From Eubacterium sp. (GTDB lineage Bacteria > Bacillota > Clostridia > Lachnospirales > Lachnospiraceae): a DNA stretch of 40,663 nucleotides. Below are positions 16,582-22,861 of the stretch, piece after piece. Each line of letters opens with the position of its first letter. The stretch's first letter is position 1. Under the pieces are notes generated by a model, which saw only the letters and a list, made by a program, of their open reading frames with translations, did no database searches and was not told the DNA's origin. A program made the translations under genes and the position numbers. The stretch spans positions 1 through 40,663 of the forward strand of contig JAFRHL010000056.1 of the NCBI GenBank assembly GCA_017433295.1, written 5' to 3'.

Positions 16582-17742
16582 TTAACCTGTTACTCCTTGT
16601 GGATCCCTGCTGACCTCTCTGGTCACGATCGTCTCTCCATCCCTTCTGGCCATGATCCTCCGGATCAGATTCCGTTCCTTCCTCCCTGCATCCCTGTAAA
16701 AGGTCTCCAGGGTTTCAGGATCCCTTATATCCTTCTCCAGCAGGTACATGCACTCTTCAAAAAGCCGGCCCGCTTCCATGGCATCCTTCCTGACATCCTT
16801 CCACTTCACTGCAAAGGGATTCCTTGAATCCAGGTAGTGTCCAATATCCCTGATCCTTTTTACAAAGATCAGCTGGTAAGGGGAGAGACGGACTTTAAGA
16901 TAGGGCGCCAGCCGGGCTTCCATCCCGGAAAATGTTTCCGGTCTGATCACCGAAGGTTCCCTGTCCTTCTCCATCTCCCTATGGCAGATCCGGTAAGAGA
17001 TGTCTTCCCTGGAATAACCTTCGCCGAGGCTCTTGTCCCTCCTGCCTTTTTGAAACCCGGGAGGGCAGTAGGTGATATATTTCCCCTCCCGGATCCGGTA
17101 TCCAAGCCTCCTCATGTTCCTTAAAAACATATCAAAGTCATCGGACCTTCCGATCATCATGTCGATGTCCGCCCTCACGATCTTAGTAAGGGTCGGCAGG
17201 CCTTCCTTCTCTGCTTTGAACTCCGCATAGGACTTTGCCGGAGCTCCTGTCCTTTCATCTGCCAGAACAGGCAGGCCATGTTCCCTGCAGATCTCATCCG
17301 TGACCGGCTGGATATATTTTTCCCAGTCACCCTTTTCATACCGGTACTTGTATCCGTCAAGCCGGTTTACGGAATTGAAAACGATATGCCCGTGCAGATG
17401 AACCTGGTCGGTGTGGACTGAGTAGACATAATCGTAGGCGTCACCGAGATAGCGTTCGCAGAATTCCCCGATGATCCGGTAAGCCTGTTCCTTCGTGACC
17501 TCCCCGGGCTTCCAGGAGATCACAAAGTGGTATCCCTGGCGGCCACCCGTCTTGTCCCATTCCTTCTTGGTCTCCATCATGACGTCGAATACTTCCTCCG
17601 GTGTGGTGCCGGCATTGCCGCCGACCAGAATCCCGTCTTCGGTCTTCGCAGGGTTCATGATGTAGGCGATGCTGTTCTTCAAGCCATTGCTCCCGCCGGA
17701 TCCTTTGATGTGCCTCATCCTTGTGATCGCCAGATCCCTCAC
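16582..17742 (-). CDS. MobP-type relaxase (Relaxase/mobilization nuclease domain)
   Basis: 386 aa. The N-terminal ~1-230 is a relaxase domain: motif I region near LKNSIAYIMNPAKT, the catalytic tyrosine probably among Y27/Y47-like residues of the N-terminus, and the metal-binding histidine triad VHLHGHIVFN at about 115-124. It nicks oriT, stays covalently attached to the 5' end, and leads the strand through the channel. The C-terminal part (~230-386) is helical and basic, probably for DNA or T4SS contact. Start GTG 17742 overlaps the mobC stop by 4 nt (GTGA); ATG eight codons later is an alternative. The cognate nick site is probably in the structured stretch at 18871-18959. Confidence 0.85.
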   Translation of the reverse strand: MRDLAITRMRHIKGSGGSNGLKNSIAYIMNPAKTEDGILVGGNAGTTPEEVFDVMMETKKEWDKTGGRQGYHFVISWKPGEVTKEQAYRIIGEFCERYLGDAYDYVYSVHTDQVHLHGHIVFNSVNRLDGYKYRYEKGDWEKYIQPVTDEICREHGLPVLADERTGAPAKSYAEFKAEKEGLPTLTKIVRADIDMMIGRSDDFDMFLRNMRRLGYRIREGKYITYCPPGFQKGRRDKSLGEGYSREDISYRICHREMEKDREPSVIRPETFSGMEARLAPYLKVRLSPYQLIFVKRIRDIGHYLDSRNPFAVKWKDVRKDAMEAGRLFEECMYLLEKDIRDPETLETFYRDAGRKERNLIRRIMARRDGETIVTREVSRDPQGVTG

Positions 17743-18116
17743 CTCCCTGTCTGCATTGACTCATCCCCGTCGATCCTCTCACTGACCAGGGTGCTGATCT
17801 GATGGAGGAGGTCTTCCATCCGTCCCTGGCTTGCAAGAATCTCTCTCACCTCGTTCCCATCAAAGAGGTCTGCATTGATCCGGCGGACTGCCTGATTGAT
17901 GTTGACCCCGGCCTTCCTTACCTGGAAGGTCAGGCTCCGCACTTCCCTTTTTAAGTCATAAGGGTCGCTGCCGGACCAGATGATGTGCTTCCTGACATAA
18001 GCCGAAAGGGAGGCCCTTCCGCTCTTCATCCGACAATCCGGGTCAGCGGCAGCAAGGGTATACAGCCTGTCATACTCCTGCTCACTCAGTCTTAATTCCA
18101 GCCTCCTGTCTTTCAT
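17739..18116 (-). CDS. mobC: MobC-like relaxosome accessory protein
   Basis: 125 aa from ATG 18116, chosen because GGAAGGAGG precedes it; the ORF is open 12 codons further without such a site. The N-terminal ribbon-helix-helix region (LELRLSEQEYDRLYTLAA...) and the MobC-type core (SLSAYVRKHII; VRKAGVNINQAVRRIN) match plasmid mobilisation relaxosome proteins, which bind and open oriT DNA for the relaxase. It is translationally coupled to the relaxase (4-nt overlap) and overlaps the upstream coiled-coil gene by 35 nt. Confidence 0.8.
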   Translation of the reverse strand: MKDRRLELRLSEQEYDRLYTLAAADPDCRMKSGRASLSAYVRKHIIWSGSDPYDLKREVRSLTFQVRKAGVNINQAVRRINADLFDGNEVREILASQGRMEDLLHQISTLVSERIDGDESMQTGR

Positions 18117-18399
18117 CGTCCTCCTTCCCGATCTCATCTCCATGTTCCTCAAGGATCTTCATCAGCAAGGCAAGCTTGGCATCATCGACCTTTCCGATCG
18201 ATCCCTCGATCGCCATCATCGCCTTCCTGTTGTTCAGGTTGGAAAGATCCTGGCTGTTTTCTCTGACCCTTCCCTCCAGGAACCGCTTCCTCTCCTGGCT
18301 CCGCCTGATCTGCCCGTTGATCCGTTGTATCTCTGCTTTATCCTTGCTGATCTGTTCTTCGGCCAGCCGGATCTTCTTTTCAATCGTCTGCTGATCCAT
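18082..18399 (-). CDS. Small coiled-coil protein of the mobilisation operon
   Basis: 105 aa from ATG 18399, preceded by GAGGAGGATACGTA. Residues ~5-60 are a continuous charged helix with heptad spacing (IEKKIRLAEEQISKDKAEIQ, RSQERKRFLEGRV); the C-terminal part (KVDDAKLALLMKILEEHGDE) is a second helix. It resembles small DUF3847-like coiled-coil proteins found beside Firmicute mobilisation genes, but I am not sure of the family. It overlaps mobC by 35 nt and probably works with the relaxosome. Confidence 0.6.
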   Translation of the reverse strand: MDQQTIEKKIRLAEEQISKDKAEIQRINGQIRRSQERKRFLEGRVRENSQDLSNLNNRKAMMAIEGSIGKVDDAKLALLMKILEEHGDEIGKEDDERQEAGIKTE

Positions 18400-18431
18400 T
18401 ACGTATCCTCCTCTCTTACTGTGTGTGGTGA

Positions 18432-18641
18432 TCACCAGCCCATGGCAATGGTTATCCTGTCGATCTTTTTTGCAAGCTCCCGGACCTCAGCCATGATCAC
18501 TGTGTTCTTTATCCTGTCCTCATAGGAAAGCACCGCCTCCGAAACAAAATCCTTCTCTGTTGGAAACCGGTCGATGTCCCGGTTCCGGATCTTTTCGTAA
18601 GCCGCCTTTGAAAGTCTGTAGTGTCTGTCTACACTGTTCAA
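18432..18641 (-). CDS. Small ribbon-helix-helix-like protein at the head of the mobilisation operon
   Basis: 69 aa if started at TTG 18641, which has a strong RBS (GAGAGGAGG, spacing about 8). The frame stays open to an ATG at 18872 (146 aa), but that reading translates the 21-bp repeat array, has no good RBS, and gives a low-complexity heptad string. I therefore prefer the short form. It reads HYRLSKAAYEKIRNRDIDRF then PTEKDFVSEAVLSYEDR, a short strand-helix-helix pattern like small DNA-binding proteins, plus a C-terminal helix. A role in binding the adjacent repeats or oriT is plausible but inferred. Confidence 0.55.
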   Translation of the reverse strand: MNSVDRHYRLSKAAYEKIRNRDIDRFPTEKDFVSEAVLSYEDRIKNTVIMAEVRELAKKIDRITIAMGW

Positions 18642-18677
18642 TGCAGGATCCTCCTCTCTTTCCTGTGATAAAACTGC

Positions 18678-18862
18678 GTTCCCATTCAGGGAACTGCCCT
18701 GCCCAAAAAGGGATTCGGACATCCCGAACAGGGAATTAGCCTTCCCAAACGGGGAACGGGACTTCCCATCTATGGTAATCGCCTTCCCATACAGGGGTAT
18801 TTTCCCTTCCCAGGCAGGGAACCTGTCTCCCCATAGAGGGTCTTTTTCTTTCCCATAGGGGG
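18678..18862. repeat. Iteron-like array: nine short dyads at ~21-bp period
   Basis: The consensus TTCCCA-N3-4-GGGAA recurs with its CCC at 18681, 18702, 18723, 18744, 18765, 18786, 18809, 18830 and 18852. The first six are exactly 21 bp apart, i.e. two helical turns, so all dyads face the same side of the DNA. Individual copies are imperfect (for example TTCCCATTCAGGGAA, TTCCCAAACGGGGAA). Such arrays act as binding sites for replication, partition, relaxosome or repressor proteins. It lies between the preferred start of the 18432-18641 gene and the candidate oriT. Confidence 0.75.
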
Positions 18863-18870
18863 TCAGGGCC

Positions 18871-18959
18871 ATATCAAACTATCATTTCCCGGAAGCAAGA
18901 TACGCATTTTGTACGGTAAATGCATCTTGTCAGGGCGATCCCTGAGACCCCTTTGATAT
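18871..18959. other. Candidate origin of transfer (oriT): nested inverted repeats
   Basis: Outer arms ATATCAAA (18871-18878) and TTTGATAT (18952-18959) enclose a second inverted repeat (18896-18909 CAAGATACGCATTT with 18918-18929 AAATGCATCTTG; the left arm has two extra bases) and a perfect 6-bp hairpin TCAGGG-CGAT-CCCTGA (18930-18945). The position upstream of the relaxosome genes, next to the repeat array, is where oriT usually lies. The exact nick site cannot be assigned. Confidence 0.55.
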
Positions 18960-18977
18960 ATTATTCTTTTAACCCCC

Positions 18978-19018
18978 TTGCATTTCCCTTGTATTTAAGT
19001 TATGATTTCTATAACTTA
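18978..19018 (+). promoter_or_regulatory. Toxin-antitoxin promoter and overlapping operator
   Basis: TTGCAT (18978-18983), 17-bp spacer, TATGAT (19001-19006). The perfect dyad TAAGTTAT-N7-ATAACTTA (18996-19018) covers the -10 box, as expected for autorepression by the antitoxin or the toxin-antitoxin complex. Confidence 0.75.
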
Positions 19019-19044
19019 ATGAGGGAAATGAAAGGAGGATTTTT

Positions 19045-19278
19045 ATGAGTATCATTGAAGCTACAAAAAGCATGCTTGATGTCCTTCCTGAATCTGATAT
19101 CAGAGTAATATACACTGTTACCAAAAACATATTTGATAAAGAAACATCCCCGTTTAAACCTCTCAGCCGAGCACAGATACTACAGGATCTGGATGAATCA
19201 AGTGCGCAGATTGAAAACGGAGAATATCTTGACTTTGAAGACGCTTTACGTGAGATTGAGGTGGATTGTGGTCTCTAA
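19045..19278 (+). CDS. Antitoxin of a RelE/ParE-type module
   Basis: 77 aa, start ATG 19045 with GAAAGGAGGATTTTT upstream. Acidic, helical, with a C-terminal segment (QIENGEYLDFEDALREIEVD) typical of the toxin-wrapping tail of RelB-like or prevent-host-death-like antitoxins; the N-terminal part should dimerise and bind the dyad at its own promoter. It overlaps the toxin gene by 11 nt. The pair is the only plus-strand unit in the element's 28-kb minus-strand block and is next to the candidate oriT, fitting a role in keeping the element in the population. Confidence 0.7.
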   Translation: MSIIEATKSMLDVLPESDIRVIYTVTKNIFDKETSPFKPLSRAQILQDLDESSAQIENGEYLDFEDALREIEVDCGL

Positions 19279-19594
19279 AGTTGTTATGACTCGAAAAGCT
19301 CAGGCACAGCTCAGAGAATACATCCGCTATATCCGTTTTCGCTTGAAGAACAGTCAGGCTGCTTCATCCGTTATGGCTGACGCCCGCAAAACCAAAGCCG
19401 CACTATTAAATGTGGCTGACAGTTTAAAATACTGTGATGATGAAGAGCTGAAAGATCTGGGTTATAAGACAATACATTTTCATACTCATAATTATTTTTT
19501 CGTTTTTGAAGTTCGTGGCAGCACCGCTTTCATCGTTGCTGTTTACCATGATCTCCAAGATTATGAAAACCTTTTTAAATCGGAAGTCCTCTGA
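19268..19594 (+). CDS. RelE/ParE family toxin
   Basis: 108 aa from GTG 19268, which has GAGG at good spacing inside the antitoxin's end; ATG 19286 is an alternative. Fold features: N-terminal helices (MTRKAQAQLREYIRYIRFRL), a central strand pair (LGYKTIHFHTHNYFFVFEV) and the final strand-helix IVAVYHDLQDYENLF, the usual RelE/ParE plan in which arginines and a C-terminal His/Tyr act on mRNA or contact gyrase. Which target applies cannot be told. Translation is coupled to the antitoxin and the unit ends in a strong terminator. Confidence 0.75.
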   Translation: MVSKVVMTRKAQAQLREYIRYIRFRLKNSQAASSVMADARKTKAALLNVADSLKYCDDEELKDLGYKTIHFHTHNYFFVFEVRGSTAFIVAVYHDLQDYENLFKSEVL

Positions 19595-19613
19595 GCTTGA
19601 GGACTTCTTTTTT
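19583..19613. terminator. Terminator after the toxin gene
   Basis: Perfect 9-bp stem GAAGTCCTC / GAGGACTTC (19583-19591, 19599-19607), 7-nt loop containing the toxin stop codon, followed by seven T on plus. The minus side has only a mixed A/T run, so it mainly serves the plus-strand unit; the minus-strand gene 19612-20436 ends directly beside it. Confidence 0.85.
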
Positions 19614-20436
19614 ATATCAGCCGGAAATGATAAGATCCGTCATAGACCACTTCCACGTTCCTGCCGTCATGCCGGACTGTTGTGAAATCCAGGACGGTCT
19701 TCCAGCCTTTCTCCGTCAGCCCGAAGGAGCTGACATAAAATTCCCTCCGGCCTTCGTCGATGGAATAGAGGAAGGCCGTGAGCTCTTCCTCTAACTGGTC
19801 CACGTCCACCCTTTCTTTCAGTTCCTCTTCCGGGTCTGAGACAGTCACGGGGATCTCCGGAACTTCTTCATCCTCCGAGCTTTCCGGGATGACATGCTCC
19901 GTCTTGCCTTCCCCCGGGGCAATCCTGCCATGGAACGATGCCTTCCCTTCGCAAAGGACAAAGGTATAGCGGCCGCTGGTCTTCTCGAAGGAGACCTCCA
20001 CGACCGTGCCGGCGTCATCATCAAGCTGCAGGTAGAAGAGAGCGGGAGTCCCCTCATCGGTCCTGTCATCCACATGGCCTTCTAAGACATTGGCCGTCTT
20101 TGCTTCGATCTCCCTGTCCCTGAGAAACCTGGTCAGTCTCTCCTGAAATGTCTGATCAGCTTCCGGATCAAGATAATAGAGGTCGCCAGGGCCATAAAGA
20201 TCAATGAGTTCCTCTTTACTTTGTCGCTCATCCATGTCACTTCCCATTCCATCATGTGTTTTATTCTCCTTTCTTTCAGTGCTCGCCTCTTGCCTTGTCT
20301 GTTCTGTGTCCTCCCTGCTGTGGGACCGGCCGGCCCCATAGAAAAGGGAAGCGGCGATGATGCCGGCAAGCATCAATGCCGCTCCCCCAAGGAGCCATAT
20401 CATTCTTTTGTCCACTTTTCCATCATCTCCTTCCAT
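19612..20436 (-). CDS. Bitopic membrane protein, possible VirB8-like channel component
   Basis: About 274 aa. One N-terminal membrane helix (MIWLLGGAALMLAGIIAASL) is followed by a charged, disordered stretch and then an extracytoplasmic domain whose C-terminal half (ELTAFLYSIDEGRREFYVSS ... TVLDFTTVRHDGRNVEVVYDG) has the helix-then-strands order of NTF2-like folds. VirB8/TcpC proteins share this N-in, C-out plan, and the gene directly follows the cell-wall hydrolase in the T4SS cluster, so I suggest that role with low certainty. Start is unclear: ATG 20436 or GTG 20415 (AAGGAG 11 nt upstream); longer readings overlap the upstream gene. Confidence 0.6.
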   Translation of the reverse strand: MEGDDGKVDKRMIWLLGGAALMLAGIIAASLFYGAGRSHSREDTEQTRQEASTERKENKTHDGMGSDMDERQSKEELIDLYGPGDLYYLDPEADQTFQERLTRFLRDREIEAKTANVLEGHVDDRTDEGTPALFYLQLDDDAGTVVEVSFEKTSGRYTFVLCEGKASFHGRIAPGEGKTEHVIPESSEDEEVPEIPVTVSDPEEELKERVDVDQLEEELTAFLYSIDEGRREFYVSSFGLTEKGWKTVLDFTTVRHDGRNVEVVYDGSYHFRLI

Positions 20437-20455
20437 CTCCGGCGTTGCCTGCTGG

Positions 20456-22858
20456 TCATTTATCAAAGAAGTTCTTCCCCAGGTTGACACCCATCTTTAC
20501 CCGGCTCTTCCATTCCGGATGGAAGCGGGTAATATCACTGTTGCCAAGGTGGCCGTACCACATCTGCTTATTGACCACGAACTCCACGACCGAGTGCCCG
20601 TTATCATGGCCCCACCTGGTGCAGCCGTCATCGGACTGGTTCTTCTCATCCCCCATGATGGCGTGGATGACCCTGCCATTGTCTAGGACAAAGTCGATAT
20701 GGTCACCGACCTTGCCAAAGGTGGTGGTGCATGCGATCACATACCTGCCATCCACCACAGCGAAGCCATGACGGTCATAGTGTTCTCCGCTCCTCTCCCG
20801 CAGGTAAAACTGCCTGGTCGGCCAGTTATGGATGATGGACCAGCCCATGTAAGTGTAAGTGTCCCCGAGTCCTGCCGGGATCCGGATCTGCTTCCCGCTC
20901 CCGTAGGAGTCCTGGTCTTTCAACCGCAGGATATGAAATAGGGTAGACGGATAGTCCCCCTTACGCATGTACCTTACATAATAGCCGCTCTCTGCCTTGT
21001 GATCGGAAGTCTGGTTCCTGCCGAAATCGATCCAGGTCTTCTTCCCGTCTCTTACTCCGGCATAGATATTCACATGCTGCTCCCAGAGGCAGATATCCCC
21101 GGGTTCAAGCTTGACTCCCTTTGCCCTGGATGCGCCGTGAGTATCGATGATGTCGTAGTACTGGCGTATCCGTTTTTTTACCGCAGAGCTCCCGCAAAGG
21201 GTGCCGCCGGCTCCGGAATAGAAAGTCTGCTTCTTCTTCAATGTCCCGAACTCCTGCATGGCAATGGAGACACCGACCGCGCAGTTGGTCTTTGGCTGCC
21301 TGGCACTCCTTGCATCCTCAAGATTATTGTAGGTTCCGTTATTAGAGTAGATCCAGTTGCCGTCACTGACGATCAGCTTGCCCAGGGCTTCTGCTTTCTG
21401 CAAAAACTCGGCGGCAGACCCGTAAGCGTCAATCCCGAGATCCGGGTAGGCCGGAGTGCCATATCCCATGATCCGGTCTGCACCAAGAGGATAGTTCCTG
21501 CGTTTTACGATCCCTCCGCTGTTACCTTCGATGGTGTGCAGGACCCCGCTCTCAACAAACTCCACGATGCCCACATGGTGGGAAACTGACTCGCTGCCGT
21601 GACGGAAGTATACGATGTCACCGGGCAGGGGCTCGTAAGATCCTTTCGGCTGATATTCATCCCGGCTGATGAACCACTGCCTCCCGGTCTCACATGCCCC
21701 GGTCTTGGGCAATGTCCCATCCTCGATATAGCCGCATTCATTGGCGCACCAGGAGATGAAGGCATGGCACCAGCTGGCATTACCGATCCCGCACCAGGTC
21801 CCGTACTTGTTGCTGCCATCCGGATTCTCGCGGTATCCGATCTCACGGACTGCCACATCAACAAGATCCTGGCCGCCGCCCATGTAATAGGCCTCCTGGT
21901 CCTCCACGGCTCCGCCGATCCCGGTAAAGAGCGCGATCGTGAAGCCGATCAGGGTTGCAAGGATGGCAATGGGGACAACAAGGACAGACAAGGTCGTAAC
22001 GATGCCGGACACAAACTGGGCTGCCACATGAAGGACAGCACCGACCATGGCACCGGCACTCACTGCTCCGGCATTCCCCACAGAGGAGAGGGGACTGTCA
22101 GCATCCCTGGCTTTCTTCTCCCTGGCCATCTGCTCCCCTGCAAGCCGGACTGACAGATCCTTTTTAAACCGGTCTGCTGCTTTCTTTGCAGCAATGGCTG
22201 CTGCTGCAGCGCCACCGGTCGTGGCCGTGGCTGTCCCTTCTTCTGCAGAAAAGACCGCTTTCCCTGATCCTGCGGGCATCCCTGTATTACCGCTTCTCTC
22301 TGGTAATGGTCCGACTCCGGATGACAGCGGGGAGTCATCTCCTCCGGGAAAGATCCCGGCAGCCTGTTTATGCCCGGGACCGATGGGTCCTGCACTCACC
22401 CTGCCGTCTGAGCCCGGCCCGGCAATTTTCTGCTTTCCTTCCTCCAACTGGCGCTGTAATCTTTTATCCTTCTCCTTTTTTTCATCTGCAGTGACTTCAA
22501 GACTGACGCCGGCCAGACGTCCTGCTGTCTCCGGATCCACGGTCCTCCTTCCTGGCAACCCGCCGGAGCTTTCCGATCTCAGGGCGATCCCTTTTCCTTC
22601 CGGACTTCTCCCAGCTTCCTTCTCTGCCTGCCGGATGTACTGGCGGCGCTTTGCGGGGGACAGCCTCCTCCAGGCTTTCTTCTGTTTCCTGGTCATGAAG
22701 CTGGCCGGGTCGATGGACCTGCCTGCCTGTTCCTGCTCCCTTTCCTTTGCATGAAGGGGATCCACATAGGCAGACGTCTTTTTCACCAAGTGCTTTGATG
22801 TGGCGAATCCGCTCCGGACCCTGCGGAAGGTCGTAGTCCTGCTTTTTCTGATCCCCAT
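20456..22858 (-). CDS. Membrane-anchored CHAP/NlpC-type peptidoglycan hydrolase of the transfer apparatus
   Basis: 800 aa. Order: basic N-terminus (1-90) with RKQKKAWRRLSPAKRRQYIR, a Gly/Ala-rich linker, a long hydrophobic membrane region (~270-318), then three extracellular modules. The first (~330-465) is a CHAP domain with Cys in NASWCHAF (~362) and His in SHHVGIVEF (~427). The second (~480-640) has another Cys-His pair (TNCAVGVS ~525; EQHVNIYAG ~595). The third (~690-790) ends with DDGCTRWGHDNGHS and is not recognised. It would open the cell wall locally for the mating channel, like VirB1. It lies 3 nt after virB4, as in Tn1549-type clusters. Confidence 0.8.
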   Translation of the reverse strand: MGIRKSRTTTFRRVRSGFATSKHLVKKTSAYVDPLHAKEREQEQAGRSIDPASFMTRKQKKAWRRLSPAKRRQYIRQAEKEAGRSPEGKGIALRSESSGGLPGRRTVDPETAGRLAGVSLEVTADEKKEKDKRLQRQLEEGKQKIAGPGSDGRVSAGPIGPGHKQAAGIFPGGDDSPLSSGVGPLPERSGNTGMPAGSGKAVFSAEEGTATATTGGAAAAAIAAKKAADRFKKDLSVRLAGEQMAREKKARDADSPLSSVGNAGAVSAGAMVGAVLHVAAQFVSGIVTTLSVLVVPIAILATLIGFTIALFTGIGGAVEDQEAYYMGGGQDLVDVAVREIGYRENPDGSNKYGTWCGIGNASWCHAFISWCANECGYIEDGTLPKTGACETGRQWFISRDEYQPKGSYEPLPGDIVYFRHGSESVSHHVGIVEFVESGVLHTIEGNSGGIVKRRNYPLGADRIMGYGTPAYPDLGIDAYGSAAEFLQKAEALGKLIVSDGNWIYSNNGTYNNLEDARSARQPKTNCAVGVSIAMQEFGTLKKKQTFYSGAGGTLCGSSAVKKRIRQYYDIIDTHGASRAKGVKLEPGDICLWEQHVNIYAGVRDGKKTWIDFGRNQTSDHKAESGYYVRYMRKGDYPSTLFHILRLKDQDSYGSGKQIRIPAGLGDTYTYMGWSIIHNWPTRQFYLRERSGEHYDRHGFAVVDGRYVIACTTTFGKVGDHIDFVLDNGRVIHAIMGDEKNQSDDGCTRWGHDNGHSVVEFVVNKQMWYGHLGNSDITRFHPEWKSRVKMGVNLGKNFFDK

Positions 22859-22861
22859 CTC

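Noticed and set aside
17441-17836. 131-aa minus-strand frame overlapping the relaxase and mobC
   Set aside because: A shadow frame; the relaxase and MobC readings explain the DNA with conserved motifs.
18678-18862. CRISPR-like array
   Set aside because: The period is 21 bp with almost no room for spacers, the repeats are degenerate dyads, and no cas genes are near.
18642-18872. N-terminal 77 residues of a 146-aa reading of the 18432 gene
   Set aside because: They are translation of the 21-bp dyad array, lack a good RBS, and a strong RBS with TTG start exists at 18641. Kept as an alternative in the feature text.
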